Shown here piece after piece: positions 1 to 7,705 of a stretch of DNA of 64,000 bases. A model generated the notes under the pieces. The model saw nothing but the letters and a program-made list of their open reading frames with translations. It was not told the origin of the DNA and searched no databases. Within the stretch, counting starts at the first letter, position 1. Every line of letters begins with the position of its first letter. The position numbers and the translations under genes were made by a program. The DNA lies in assembly GCF_002904335.1 (NCBI RefSeq), contig NZ_PPHF01000019.1, forward strand, positions 1-64,000, given 5' to 3'. Source of the DNA: Amycolatopsis sp. CA-126428 (GTDB taxonomy: Bacteria > Actinomycetota > Actinomycetes > Mycobacteriales > Pseudonocardiaceae).

Positions 1-2
1 AC

Positions 3-84
3 GCTACGAGCCAGATCACCAGCGGCCAGGAATCCAACCACCGCAGCAGCGGCAACATCACCCTGACACTGAGCTGCACGTTAG
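3..84 (+). CDS. Possible 3' end of an upstream gene (partial)
   Basis: Reading from base 3, the first 26 codons have the strong third-position G/C bias of real genes here and encode a polar Thr/Ser-rich stretch ending in GNITLTLSCT. The frame then meets a rare TTA codon and runs on antisense to the next gene without a stop. A TAG lies one base out of frame at 82-84, so the gene may end there after a single-base shift. No family is recognised. The call rests only on codon bias and is weak. Confidence 0.25.
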
Positions 85-95
85 CGCCGCGGGCG

Positions 96-512
96 TCAGG
101 GAGCCGGGAAGGGCGGGGCCTGCGGCATGCCGTGGTAGGGCAGCGGTGCCGGCGCGGGCGGGGGCGGGGCCAGGTGGCGGCGCCGGATGCCGTTGAAGAC
201 CAGGACGTTGAGCAGGTGCATGACGCCGAGCACGAGCGCCACCGTGCCGATCTTGACCGACAGCAGCTCGAACACCCCGCGCGCGGTCAGGTCCCGGGTG
301 CTGCTGGTCAGGAACAGTGTCACGAAGCCCAGGCTGACCAGGTAGAAGCCGACGACCAGCAGCTGGTTGACGGCGTTGGCCAGGCCGGGGCTGTCCGCGA
401 AGACCTCGGTGAGGAAGGTGCGGCCGTGCTTGCTCAGCGTCCGGGCGACGAGCACGGTCAGCGGAATGCTGAGCAGCAGGTAGAGCGCGTACGCGACGAT
501 GATCAGGTCCAT
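96..512 (-). CDS. Small integral membrane protein, function unknown
   Basis: A 138-residue protein with three hydrophobic segments (about residues 3-23, 45-68 and 85-107) and a short proline-rich tail that is probably cytoplasmic. The ATG at 512 is supported by a GAGGAGG-type ribosome binding site about 7 nt upstream. The start overlaps the last 10 nt of the upstream alpha/beta hydrolase gene, so the two are probably co-transcribed. Tandem palindromes lie 15-62 nt upstream and suggest separate regulation. I do not recognise a named family, and no catalytic motif is visible. Confidence 0.75.
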   Translation of the reverse strand: MDLIIVAYALYLLLSIPLTVLVARTLSKHGRTFLTEVFADSPGLANAVNQLLVVGFYLVSLGFVTLFLTSSTRDLTARGVFELLSVKIGTVALVLGVMHLLNVLVFNGIRRRHLAPPPPAPAPLPYHGMPQAPPFPAP

Positions 513-1876
513 GGTTCCTCCTCGTTTTGAACGTGTTCAAGAAGTACGGTAGCCCGGTTTGTGAACACGTTCAAGAGGGCTGCGTCACGCCGGTCGTTAC
601 CGGGGTGTGGTGCACGCTCAGTGCGTCGAACCCAGTCCGCGATGTCGGCGACCACGGCCGGGTCGACGTGCTGCGGCGTCTCGTACGCCGCAGGCGTGGA
701 CGGTCCTTCACCGCGGAAGAACAGGTGGTCGTCGGCGTCGTGGACGCGGATCGTGACGTCGGGCCGGTGGGCCAGGCCCTCCTGCCAGCGCGCGAGGTCG
801 CCGGTCACGGTCACCTGGTAGTCGCGGCCGCCCTGCAGGACGAGGATCGGCTTGGCCAGCCCGGCCGCGGTCGCGACCGGGTCGTAGCCGCGCAGGTCCA
901 GCCAGTACGAAGCCGGCCAGCCGAACAGCAGGTCCGCCGCCGGGGCCGCGGGGGACAGGCCGGGGTCCTCGACGAGCGCCGCCTGCCGCGCGACCGCCTC
1001 GACGGCCGCCGTGGTGGCCGGGCCGGGGTTCAGCTCGGCCAGGTAGCGGGCGACCCGGACGGCCGCCCGGCTCAGCGGCAGCGTGTCACCGGCCAGGCTG
1101 ACCACGCCGGCCACCGACGGCTCGGCGGCCGCCACCCGGGGAGCCGCCTTGCCGCCGCCACTGAGCCCCAGGACGAACACCCGCGCCGGGTCCACCTTCC
1201 GCCGCCGCTGGAGCAGGCGGACGGCGGCGACCGCGTGCGGCACGTACTCCTCGACCATCGTGAAGCCGGCCGCGGAGCCGGCCTCGGGGTGGACGTGGGT
1301 CACCTTGTCGAACCGGGCCACCGCGACGCCGCGGGAAGCCAGCCCCCACGCCAGGTCCTTGAACGGCTTGTTGGGCCCGGTCGTCAGGTCGCGGTCGGCG
1401 GGCCCCGACGTGAGCAGCACCAGGCCTGGCCACGGCCCGCGCCCCCGGGGCCGGGTGATCGTGCCGGGCACCGCGAGCGGCCCGGTGCCGACGGTGACCT
1501 CGTGCTCGGTGAACCGGTCCGGCTCGGCGTAGGCCGGCGGCTCCCAGGTCGTGCCGGACGGCGGTGCGAGCCGGAGGCCGTGCAGCAGGCCGGCGTCGTC
1601 GACCGACATGACCACCGTGAGGCCCCCGTGCGCTCCGGTCACCGGGACGCGCACCCGGACCAGCCCCGCCTTGGCCGGCTCGCTCACCGGGGCACCGACC
1701 GCCCGGACCGCCCCGATCTTGGCGATCTCCGTCTCCCAGCCGACGCGGAGCGTCTCGGCGGACGCCGCCGCCCGCAGCCGCGGCGCGAACAGCGCCTCGA
1801 CCTCCGCGTAGCGTCCCGCGGCTGTCATGCCGACGACCGCCGTGGCGACCGCTGCCGGATCCGTGCCTGTCTTCAT
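503..1876 (-). CDS. Alpha/beta hydrolase with N-terminal DUF3887-like domain
   Basis: A protein of about 457 residues. Residues 1-110 resemble the DUF3887 domain, and the rest is an alpha/beta hydrolase of the dienelactone/acyl-transferase type. The nucleophile elbow reads GLSGGG, a later GGRDY supplies the likely acid and DDHLFF the likely His. ATG at 1876 is preferred over GTG at 1888 because a purine-rich GGGGGTAGAG precedes it. No signal peptide is seen. The final 35 residues look unlike the fold: they are encoded by the tandem palindromes at 527-574 and overlap the next start codon, as if the original stop had been lost. Substrate unknown. It is transcribed divergently from an ArsR-like regulator that may control it. 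Confidence 0.8.
   Translation of the reverse strand: MKTGTDPAAVATAVVGMTAAGRYAEVEALFAPRLRAAASAETLRVGWETEIAKIGAVRAVGAPVSEPAKAGLVRVRVPVTGAHGGLTVVMSVDDAGLLHGLRLAPPSGTTWEPPAYAEPDRFTEHEVTVGTGPLAVPGTITRPRGRGPWPGLVLLTSGPADRDLTTGPNKPFKDLAWGLASRGVAVARFDKVTHVHPEAGSAAGFTMVEEYVPHAVAAVRLLQRRRKVDPARVFVLGLSGGGKAAPRVAAAEPSVAGVVSLAGDTLPLSRAAVRVARYLAELNPGPATTAAVEAVARQAALVEDPGLSPAAPAADLLFGWPASYWLDLRGYDPVATAAGLAKPILVLQGGRDYQVTVTGDLARWQEGLAHRPDVTIRVHDADDHLFFRGEGPSTPAAYETPQHVDPAVVADIADWVRRTERAPHPGNDRRDAALLNVFTNRATVLLEHVQNEEEPWT
527..574. promoter_or_regulatory. Tandem palindromes, TetR/KstR-type operators or hairpin
   Basis: Two near-identical palindromes, TTGAACGTGTTCAA (527-540) and GTGAACACGTTCAA (561-574), lie just upstream of the small membrane protein. 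The first fits the published KstR pattern TNNAACNNGTTNNA exactly and the second differs at one base. They are also reverse complements of each other over 13 bases, so the transcript could fold into one long stem with a loop of about 20 nt. They lie inside the 3' end of the hydrolase frame. Binding by a TetR-family protein is an inference. Confidence 0.5.
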
Positions 1877-1886
1877 CTCTACCCCC

Positions 1887-1930
1887 ACCGTTCTCGGATT
1901 TTGCGAACGGTATCACCATATGAGACCGTT
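1887..1930. promoter_or_regulatory. Divergent operator with three AACGGT half-sites
   Basis: Between the divergent hydrolase and regulator genes, ACCGTTC (1887-1893) faces GAACGGT (1905-1911). That half-site also pairs as AACGGTATC (1906-1914) with GAGACCGTT (1922-1930). Three half-sites in alternating orientation cover the space where both promoters must lie, as expected for autoregulation by the adjacent regulator. Confidence 0.5.
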
Positions 1931-1935
1931 GGGCA

Positions 1936-2481
1936 GTGGACACCTTGGAACTGCTGGGCCACCCGGTGCGGCTGCGGATCGTGCACGCCATGCGGGGCGG
2001 CCGGACGCTGACCACCGCGGAGCTCGGCGCGCTCCTGCCGGACGTCTCGAAAGCCATGGTCTACCGGCACGTCGACCTGCTCGCCGCCGGCGGCGTCCTG
2101 GAGGTGGCCGACGAACGCCGGGTCCGCGGCGCGGTCGAACGCCACTACCGGTTGCGCCGGGAGCGGGCCTCCATCGATTCCGGCACGGCCGCGTCGATGT
2201 CGCCCGACGACCACCGGCGCGGGTTCGCCGTGGCGCTGGCCGCCCTGGTCGCCGAGTTCAACGCCTACCTCGACCGCGACGACGCCGACCCGCTCGCCGA
2301 CCCCGTCGGCTACCAGCAGCACGCGGTCTGGCTCGACCGGGACGAGCTCGCCGCGCTGGTCGGCGAACTGCGCGCCGCGATCCTCCCCCGGCTGGCCAAC
2401 CCGGCCGCGCCCGGGCGCACCCGGTACCTGCTCAGCCCGATCCTGTTCCCCAGTGAGCCGCCCGCCACCGGGAGCGGCTGA
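1936..2481 (+). CDS. ArsR-like winged-helix transcriptional regulator
   Basis: A 181-residue protein. Residues 1-75 form an ArsR-like winged helix: LELLGHPVRLRIVHAM is helix 1, TTAELGALLPDVSKAMVYRH the recognition region and VADERRVRGAVERHY the wing. The C-terminal half has no metal-binding cysteines, so this is probably not a metal sensor; the ligand is unknown. The start is GTG at 1936 with a poor ribosome binding site. It is divergent from the alpha/beta hydrolase, with an array of inverted half-sites between them, so it probably regulates that gene and itself. Confidence 0.75.
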   Translation: MDTLELLGHPVRLRIVHAMRGGRTLTTAELGALLPDVSKAMVYRHVDLLAAGGVLEVADERRVRGAVERHYRLRRERASIDSGTAASMSPDDHRRGFAVALAALVAEFNAYLDRDDADPLADPVGYQQHAVWLDRDELAALVGELRAAILPRLANPAAPGRTRYLLSPILFPSEPPATGSG

Positions 2482-2507
2482 ACCGCCCCACCTACTACGG
2501 TGAGGCC

Positions 2508-3443
2508 ATGCGGATCGCCATTCTCGACGACTACCAGAACGTCGCCCTCACCTTCGGTGACTGGGACTCGCTCAAGGCCGACATCACGGTCTTCACCGAG
2601 CCCCTGACCGACGTCGTCAAGCAGTTGCAGGGCTTCGAAGCGGTGGTCGCGATGCGGGAGCGCACCCGGTTCCCGGCCGCGGTGCTCGACGCCCTCCCGG
2701 ACCTGAAGCTCCTGGTCAGCACGGGCAAGCGGAACGCGGCCATCGACGTGGCGGCGGCGCAGCGCAACGGTGTCGTCGTGTCCGCCACCGGGTACATCGG
2801 GGAGCCGACCGCCGAGCACACCTGGGCGCTCATCCTGGCCGCGTCGCGGAACCTGCCGCAGGAGTTCCGGTCGATGCGCGAGGGCGGCTGGCAGACCTCC
2901 GTCGGCACCATGCTGCACGGCAAGACGCTCGGCCTGCTCGGCCTCGGCCGGCTCGGCGCGGGCGCGGCGAAGATCGGGCAGGCCTTCGGGATGGAAACCA
3001 TCGCCTGGAGCCAGAACCTGACGCAGGAGAAGGCGGACCCGCACGGCGTCACCGCGGTGACCAAGGACGAGCTGTTCGCCCGCTCGGACGTGCTGTCCGT
3101 CCACCTGGTCCTCGGCGACCGCACCCGCGGCCTGGTCGGGGCGGCGGAGCTCGCCGCGATGAAGCCGACGGCGCTGCTGGTGAACACCTCGCGCGGCCCG
3201 ATCGTCGACGAAGCGGCGTTGGTGGACGCGTTGCGGCGCAAGGAGATCCGCGCGGCCGCGCTGGACGTCTACGACACCGAGCCGTTCCCCGCCGACCATC
3301 CACTGAGGACACTCGACAACGCGGTCCTGACGCCGCACATCGGCTTCGTCGCCCGCGAGGTCTACGAGATCTTCTACGGCGACGCGGTCGAGGACATCGC
3401 GGCCTACCAGGCGGGGGAGCCCATCCGCGTCATGGCGGAGTGA
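2508..3443 (+). CDS. D-isomer-specific 2-hydroxyacid dehydrogenase
   Basis: A 311-residue NAD(P)-dependent dehydrogenase, full length for the family, reducing a 2-oxoacid or oxidising a D-2-hydroxyacid. The Rossmann loop is GLLGLGRLG (about residues 145-153). The catalytic Arg lies in NTSRGP, the Glu in DTEPF and the His in TPHIG. ATG at 2508 has a GTGAGG ribosome binding site. It resembles the phosphoglycerate/glyoxylate dehydrogenase branch, but lacks the ACT regulatory domain of SerA, so the substrate cannot be assigned. A strong hairpin follows the gene. Confidence 0.9.
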   Translation: MRIAILDDYQNVALTFGDWDSLKADITVFTEPLTDVVKQLQGFEAVVAMRERTRFPAAVLDALPDLKLLVSTGKRNAAIDVAAAQRNGVVVSATGYIGEPTAEHTWALILAASRNLPQEFRSMREGGWQTSVGTMLHGKTLGLLGLGRLGAGAAKIGQAFGMETIAWSQNLTQEKADPHGVTAVTKDELFARSDVLSVHLVLGDRTRGLVGAAELAAMKPTALLVNTSRGPIVDEAALVDALRRKEIRAAALDVYDTEPFPADHPLRTLDNAVLTPHIGFVAREVYEIFYGDAVEDIAAYQAGEPIRVMAE

Positions 3444-3450
3444 CGAAGGT

Positions 3451-3504
3451 GTGCGGCCCGCCGGGGCCCGAGGTCCCCGCACCGGCCCTGCGGCGGGCCT
3501 GCAC
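3451..3504 (+). terminator. Hairpin terminator after hydroxyacid dehydrogenase
   Basis: GGCCCGCCG (3455-3463) pairs with CGGCGGGCC (3491-3499), extended outward by GTGC/GCAC with one bulge. It starts 8 nt after the dehydrogenase stop and also separates it from the facing pseudogene. No T-tract follows, as is common in this GC range. Confidence 0.6.
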
Positions 3505-3600
3505 CTCTTGATGACACCACTCGCGCCCGGCCGGCGGCAGGGTCTTTGGACCCTGTCCCGCCGGGCCGTTGGGCATTCCGGCCGGGTCGGCGAATTTCCC

Positions 3601-4244
3601 TCAGGGAAAGGGAACCGCGCCGGGCGCGCAGGTCTTCCCCGCCGGCGGCGCGGCCAGGTCCGTCAGGTACCGCACCACGGCCGCCGTACGGCCGGCGCAC
3701 GCTTTCCCCGGCGGCGAGCGCGGCGTAGTCCGCGGGCGACTGCGGGTTGTCGCTGTCGACGCACTGGACGGCCAGGAAGCCGGGGGAGTGCGCCGGCACG
3801 TACGGGTCGAGCACCGGCACCGCGGGGCCCGGATCCGCCGGCATCGCGGCCAGCGTCTGCGCGAGCCGCTTCCACCGGCCGGACTGGTACAGCGCGCTGG
3901 TGACCGTCTTCAGCAGGGAAGCCACGCCCGGCCCGCGTGACGCGTGCGCGAGGATCCCGGCGAACTTCCGCTTCGGATCGCCCGCGGAGAAGGCGCACTT
4001 CGGCCCGGCCGCGGCGCACACCGCGAAGAACCGGTCCAGTTCTTCTTCCTGCGCGCCGGCGACCTCGGCCCGCACGTCCACCGGCTGCTTTTCCTGGCCC
4101 GGCTTCCCGGTGGCGTTCGCGACCAGGTCGAGCGTGCCGTCGAGGGTCATCGCGCGCACCCGGTCCGGGAACAGGTGCGGGCGCGGCCGCGGGGGCACTG
4201 CACGCGGCGAGCAGCAGGAGGGTGGCGAGGAGGACTCGCTTCAC
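3601..4244 (-). pseudogene. Decayed exported S33-family alpha/beta hydrolase (tripeptidyl aminopeptidase type)
   Basis: Three collinear pieces of one gene lie in three frames. Piece 1 starts at GTG 4244, overlapping the stop of the upstream gene as GTGA, and encodes a lipoprotein signal (KRVLLATLLLLAACS, lipobox LAAC). Piece 2 resumes at HLFPDRVRAM, which in this family directly follows the catalytic Ser motif, and continues through FFAVCAAAG and FLAVQCVD. Piece 3, shifted again near a GGGGAAA run, gives AAVVRYLTDLAAPPAGKTC and ends in TGA at 3601. The region between signal and LFPDRV, roughly 150-200 codons with the nucleophile Ser, is missing. It is therefore a deletion plus frameshift pseudogene. 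Confidence 0.75.
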
Positions 4245-5056
4245 GCGCCCAGTTCCGCCAGGACGGCGTCGGTGTAGTGCGGCCAGACTTGGGTGGCCCA
4301 GGGGCCGAAGGCGCGGTCGGTCAGTGCGACGCAGGCCGCGCCGGCGTCCGGGTCGACCCAGAGGAACGTGCCGGACTGGCCGAAGTGGCCGAAGGTCCGC
4401 GGTGAGCTGTGCGCGCCGGTCCAGTGCGGGCTCTTGTGGTCGCGGATCTCGAAGCCGAGGCCCCAGTCGTTGGGCTTCTGGTGGCCGAAGCCGGGCAGCA
4501 CGCCGGAAAGCCCGGGGAACACGACGTTCGTCGCCTCGGTGACGGTGGCCGGGTCCAGCAGCTTCGGGGCCTGCAGCTCGGCGGCGAAGGCGGCCAGGTC
4601 GTCCACAGTGGACACCGCGCCGGAGGCGGGTGAGCCCTCCAGCACGGTCGAAGTCATGCCGAGCGGGGCGAACAGCGCCTCGGCCTGGTACTGCGCGAAG
4701 GGAATGCCGGAGTGCTCGGCGAGCGCATCGGCCAGCTGCTCGAACCCGGCGTTGGAGTAGAGCCGCCGCGTGCCCGGCGGGGCCATCGCCTTGTGCGCGT
4801 CGAAGGCCAGCCCGGAGGTGTGGGCGAGCAGGTGCCGCACGGTCGAGCCCTCGGGCCCGGCCGGGGTGTCGAGCTCGACGACGCCTTCCTCGACCGCGAT
4901 GAGCGCGGCGTAGGCGGTCAGCGGCTTGGAGACCGAGGCCAGCCGGAACTTGCGCGCCGTGTCGCCGTGGCTGCCCACGACGCTCCCCTCCGCCGCCACC
5001 ACGGCCGTCGCGGCGTTGTCCACCGGCCACTCGTCGATCAGGCGCACGCTCTCCAT
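4241..5056 (-). CDS. Serine hydrolase, class C beta-lactamase / penicillin-binding-protein fold
   Basis: A 271-residue protein. The SxxK motif is SVSK (around residue 42) in LASVSKPLTAYAAL, the YxN motif is YSN in LYSNAGFEQLADAL, and the third motif is HFGQSG. No signal peptide is present, so it is probably cytoplasmic, closer to the esterase/peptidase members than to resistance enzymes. A -10-like TAGGCT sits 6 nt upstream of ATG 5056, suggesting a leaderless transcript. The stop overlaps the start of the decayed exported peptidase, so the two were once an operon. Physiological substrate unknown. Confidence 0.85.
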   Translation of the reverse strand: MESVRLIDEWPVDNAATAVVAAEGSVVGSHGDTARKFRLASVSKPLTAYAALIAVEEGVVELDTPAGPEGSTVRHLLAHTSGLAFDAHKAMAPPGTRRLYSNAGFEQLADALAEHSGIPFAQYQAEALFAPLGMTSTVLEGSPASGAVSTVDDLAAFAAELQAPKLLDPATVTEATNVVFPGLSGVLPGFGHQKPNDWGLGFEIRDHKSPHWTGAHSSPRTFGHFGQSGTFLWVDPDAGAACVALTDRAFGPWATQVWPHYTDAVLAELGA

Positions 5057-5062
5057 GGGGCC

Positions 5063-5068
5063 AGCCTA
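5063..5068 (-). promoter_or_regulatory. -10 element of leaderless promoter
   Basis: On the minus strand TAGGCT ends 6 nt before the ATG at 5056, and no ribosome binding site is present, so transcription probably starts at the start codon. Confidence 0.4.
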
Positions 5069-5075
5069 CGAAACG

Positions 5076-5128
5076 CCGCGAAGGCCCCCGCACCGGCTGT
5101 CGGGGAGCCGGTACGGAGGCCTTCGCGG
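5076..5128 (-). terminator. Nested hairpin terminator after ptsH
   Basis: An 11-bp perfect outer stem, CCGCGAAGGCC (5076-5086) with GGCCTTCGCGG (5118-5128), encloses a second 7-bp stem, ACCGGCT/AGCCGGT (5092-5098, 5106-5112). It lies 12 nt past the ptsH stop and separates the PTS genes from the serine hydrolase. Confidence 0.7.
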
Positions 5129-5140
5129 GGGGATCGGTAC

Positions 5141-5407
5141 TCAGGCGTCCAGGTCGGTGGCGACCAGCTGGGCGACCGCTTCCACGGCCTCCTCGGCGCC
5201 CTCGCCCTCGGCGCTGATGACGACCTCGTCGCCGTAACCGGCGGCCAGCGTCATCAGGTTGAGCACGCTGCCGGCGGCCACCGGGTTTCCGCCGGCCTTG
5301 GCGATCTGCACCGCGACGGGCTGCGCCGCGGCCGCCTTCGCCACCAGCGCGGCCGGCCGGGCGTGCAGCCCCACCTTGCTGGCCACGGCGACGCGTTTCT
5401 CCGGCAT
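5141..5407 (-). CDS. ptsH: PTS phosphocarrier protein HPr
   Basis: An 88-residue cytosolic protein of full HPr length. It carries phosphate from enzyme I to EIIA. The phospho-His lies in GLHARPA (about residue 15). Ser in AAGSVLNLM occupies the regulatory Ser46 position, although actinobacteria generally lack HPr kinase. ATG at 5407 has an upstream GGGAGAGGAC-like purine stretch. It lies 38 nt downstream of the EIIC gene in the same direction, with a terminator after it. Enzyme I is not in the window. A weak DasR-like sequence (ACTGGTATACGTCGGT, 5423-5438) sits just upstream. Confidence 0.95.
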   Translation of the reverse strand: MPEKRVAVASKVGLHARPAALVAKAAAAQPVAVQIAKAGGNPVAAGSVLNLMTLAAGYGDEVVISAEGEGAEEAVEAVAQLVATDLDA

Positions 5408-5445
5408 GTTCGTCCTCTCCCTACTGGTATACGTCGGTACGGATC

Positions 5446-6678
5446 TTACTTCGCGGCGGTCCGCTCGAGGTCCGACTCGATCGAGTCGTCCTCGCGGCCC
5501 GGGGTGCGCAGGTTCCACTTCGTGATGACGATCCGGAACACGAAGTAGTAGATCACCCCGAAGACGAGCCCGATCGGGATGAGCAGCCACGCCTTGTGCG
5601 CGGTGTCCAGGCTCGAGTTGAGCAGGAAGTCGATCCCGCCGGCGGAGAAGGAGAAGCCGAGGTGGATGTCCAGGGCGTTCACCAGCGCCAGCGACACGCC
5701 GGTCATGATCGCGTGGAAGATGTACAGCGGCCACGCGACGAACATGAACGAGAACTCGATCGGCTCGGTGACACCGGTGATGAACGAGGTCAGCGCGGCC
5801 GCGATCATCACACCGCCGACGATCTTCTTCTGCGCCGGGCGCGCGGTCTGCCAGATCGCGAGCGCCGCGGCCGGCAGCGCGAACATGAAGATCGGGAAGA
5901 ACCCGGTCATGAACGCGCCCGAACCCTGCACGTGGCTGAAGAAGTTCGTCAGGTCGCCGCCGTTGAAGATGAACCACATCGGGACGTTCAGCAGCTGGTG
6001 CAGACCGACCGGGATGAGCAGGCGGTTGAAGAAGCCGTAGATGCCGCCACCGATGACCGGCTGGCCGACGATCGCCTCGCCGAGGTTGTGGATGCCCGCG
6101 TCGACGTACTTGAAGACGATCCCGAAGAGCACGCCCAGGATGATCATGGTGAAGGCGGTGATGATCGGGACGAACCGCCGGCCACCGAAGAACGCCAGCC
6201 ACGCGGGCAGCTTGATCCGGTGGTACCGCTGCCACAGCAGGGCGGCGACGATACCCGACACGATGCCGGTCAGGACGCTGTAGGGCCAGTGCAGCGGTGA
6301 GCTGTCCCAGGCCGGCTTGTAGCCCGCCTGGGTGCTGACCGGCGCGATGGCCTGGATCACGCGGTTGAAGACGACCCAGCCGACGGCCGCGGCGACGGCC
6401 GTGGAGCCGTCACCCTTGCGCGCGAAGCCGACCGCGATGCCGATCGCGAAGAGCAGGGGCAGGAAGTCGAAGAGCGCGTTGCCCGCCGCGCCGATGACGG
6501 CGGCGACCTTGTCCCAGCCGAGGCCGTCCTTGCCGAGCAGGTCGTCCTGCCCGAACCGGAGCAGGATGCCCGCCGCAGGGAGCGTGGCGATGGGGAGCAT
6601 GAGGCTGCGGCCGAAGCGCTGCAGGCCGGCGAGACCTCCGCCGCCCTTCTTCGCCCCCTCCGCGGTGGTGGTGCTCAT
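5446..6678 (-). CDS. PTS permease EIIC, N-acetylglucosamine/glucose family
   Basis: A 410-residue polytopic protein with about ten membrane segments. It is the translocating domain of a glucose-superfamily PTS transporter without fused EIIB or EIIA. Family motifs include SLMLPIATLPAAG near residue 27, the GITEPIEF-type loop (here GVTEPIEFSFMFV), and FIFNGGD. The start is ATG 6678 with GGAGGA 7 nt upstream. It overlaps the stop of the GntR gene by 4 nt (ATGA), so expression is coupled to its regulator. Separate EIIB and EIIA genes lie divergently at 7706-8397. GlcNAc specificity is inferred from the separate-domain layout and the DasR-type regulator; glucose cannot be excluded. Confidence 0.9.
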   Translation of the reverse strand: MSTTTAEGAKKGGGGLAGLQRFGRSLMLPIATLPAAGILLRFGQDDLLGKDGLGWDKVAAVIGAAGNALFDFLPLLFAIGIAVGFARKGDGSTAVAAAVGWVVFNRVIQAIAPVSTQAGYKPAWDSSPLHWPYSVLTGIVSGIVAALLWQRYHRIKLPAWLAFFGGRRFVPIITAFTMIILGVLFGIVFKYVDAGIHNLGEAIVGQPVIGGGIYGFFNRLLIPVGLHQLLNVPMWFIFNGGDLTNFFSHVQGSGAFMTGFFPIFMFALPAAALAIWQTARPAQKKIVGGVMIAAALTSFITGVTEPIEFSFMFVAWPLYIFHAIMTGVSLALVNALDIHLGFSFSAGGIDFLLNSSLDTAHKAWLLIPIGLVFGVIYYFVFRIVITKWNLRTPGREDDSIESDLERTAAK

Positions 6679-7463
6679 CTGGATCCTCCATAGTGGGGTG
6701 GTTGACCGGGTTCCGGGGTGTTCCGGTCCAACTGCATGGTCACCTGGTAGTGATCTCCCCGGTACCAGGACGTGATGTCTTCGATCGGGTCGCCGTTCGC
6801 GCTGGAGACCCGCCGGAACACGAGCAGGGGACTGCCGGCACGCATGCCGAGCAGCCGGGCCGTCTCGCGGTCCGCGCCTTCGGCCCAGACCGTCTGCCAC
6901 GCCTGGTCGGGACGCACACCGTACGTCTCGGCCAGTTGCGAGTAAATGGACTGGGTCAGGTCGAGCCCGAGCAGGCCGGGAGCCCGGCCCGCGTGGTACC
7001 AGCCGCGCTCGACGGCCAGGGGCACGCCGTCGGCGTGGCGCAGCCGCACCAGGTGGTGCGCGGACGCGCCCTCGGTCAGGCCGAGGGCGTGTGCCGAGGC
7101 GGTGGGCGGCACCTCGGTGGCCGCCGAGACCACCTCGGTCGTCGGGGTCAGCCCCCGCCTCCGCATGTCGTCGGTGAACGACATCAGGTAGAGCTGCAGC
7201 TCCATCCGCCGGGCCGCGGTGAACGTGCCCTTGCCGCGGACCCGGGCGAGCAGGCCCTCCTCGACCAGCTTGCCGATCGCCGACCGGACCGTGAGCCGCG
7301 ACACGCCGTAGCGCTGGGCCAGCTCGCGTTCCGACGGGATCGGCGCACCCGGCGGGAGCTCGCGCTCCACCGTGCGGCGGAGGATTTCCCGCAGCTGGGC
7401 GTGCTTGGGCGTGGGCCCGTTGACGACCCGGTCGGGTGGCGGGACGTGCGCGGCCGCGCTCAT
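6675..7463 (-). CDS. GntR/HutC-family regulator, DasR/NagR-like
   Basis: A 262-residue repressor. The N-terminal GntR winged helix includes IPSERELAQRYGVSRLTVRSA (about residues 47-67), followed by GKGTF and a UTRA effector domain of about 150 residues. The linker LMSFTDDMRRRGLTPTTEV is close to that of Streptomyces DasR, which senses glucosamine-6-phosphate and GlcNAc-6-phosphate. ATG 7463 is chosen because GAGGAGGG lies about 9 nt upstream. The gene overlaps the EIIC start, and a DasR-type operator sits in the divergent promoter. It is probably an autoregulated repressor of this PTS cluster. Whether it is the global DasR or a paralogue cannot be decided here. Confidence 0.88.
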   Translation of the reverse strand: MSAAAHVPPPDRVVNGPTPKHAQLREILRRTVERELPPGAPIPSERELAQRYGVSRLTVRSAIGKLVEEGLLARVRGKGTFTAARRMELQLYLMSFTDDMRRRGLTPTTEVVSAATEVPPTASAHALGLTEGASAHHLVRLRHADGVPLAVERGWYHAGRAPGLLGLDLTQSIYSQLAETYGVRPDQAWQTVWAEGADRETARLLGMRAGSPLLVFRRVSSANGDPIEDITSWYRGDHYQVTMQLDRNTPEPGQPPHYGGSR

Positions 7464-7533
7464 CGGCGTCACCCTCCTCGTTCTCGTGCCACCGGGGACC
7501 GATACTCGCATCCGGCCCCGAACATTGGTACGT

Positions 7534-7549
7534 TCCGGTCTAGACCAAT
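7534..7549. promoter_or_regulatory. dre-type operator (DasR-responsive element)
   Basis: The perfect palindrome GGTCTAGACC (7537-7546) matches the core of the dre consensus ACTGGTCTAGACCACT. Flanks TCC and AAT match in part, and ATTGGT (7524-7529) with ACCAAT (7544-7549) forms a second, wider dyad. It lies 71 nt before the GntR start and 157 nt before EIIB, so it can control both directions. Confidence 0.75.
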
Positions 7550-7705
7550 GATCTGATGGGGCAGGATGCTCCGCCGCGCGGACGGGTGTCAACCACCGTT
7601 ATCCGTTCGTGGCCCGCGGCGGGGTGCATGCGGGCGAACGGCGTAGTACAGGTGGACACGCGGTTCGCGTCAGGTTGGGAACAAACAGTGATCAAGGAGA
7701 CCGCG

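Noticed and set aside
527..574. LexA (SOS) box
   Set aside because: The half-sites GAAC/GTTC are separated by two bases, not the four of the actinobacterial LexA consensus.
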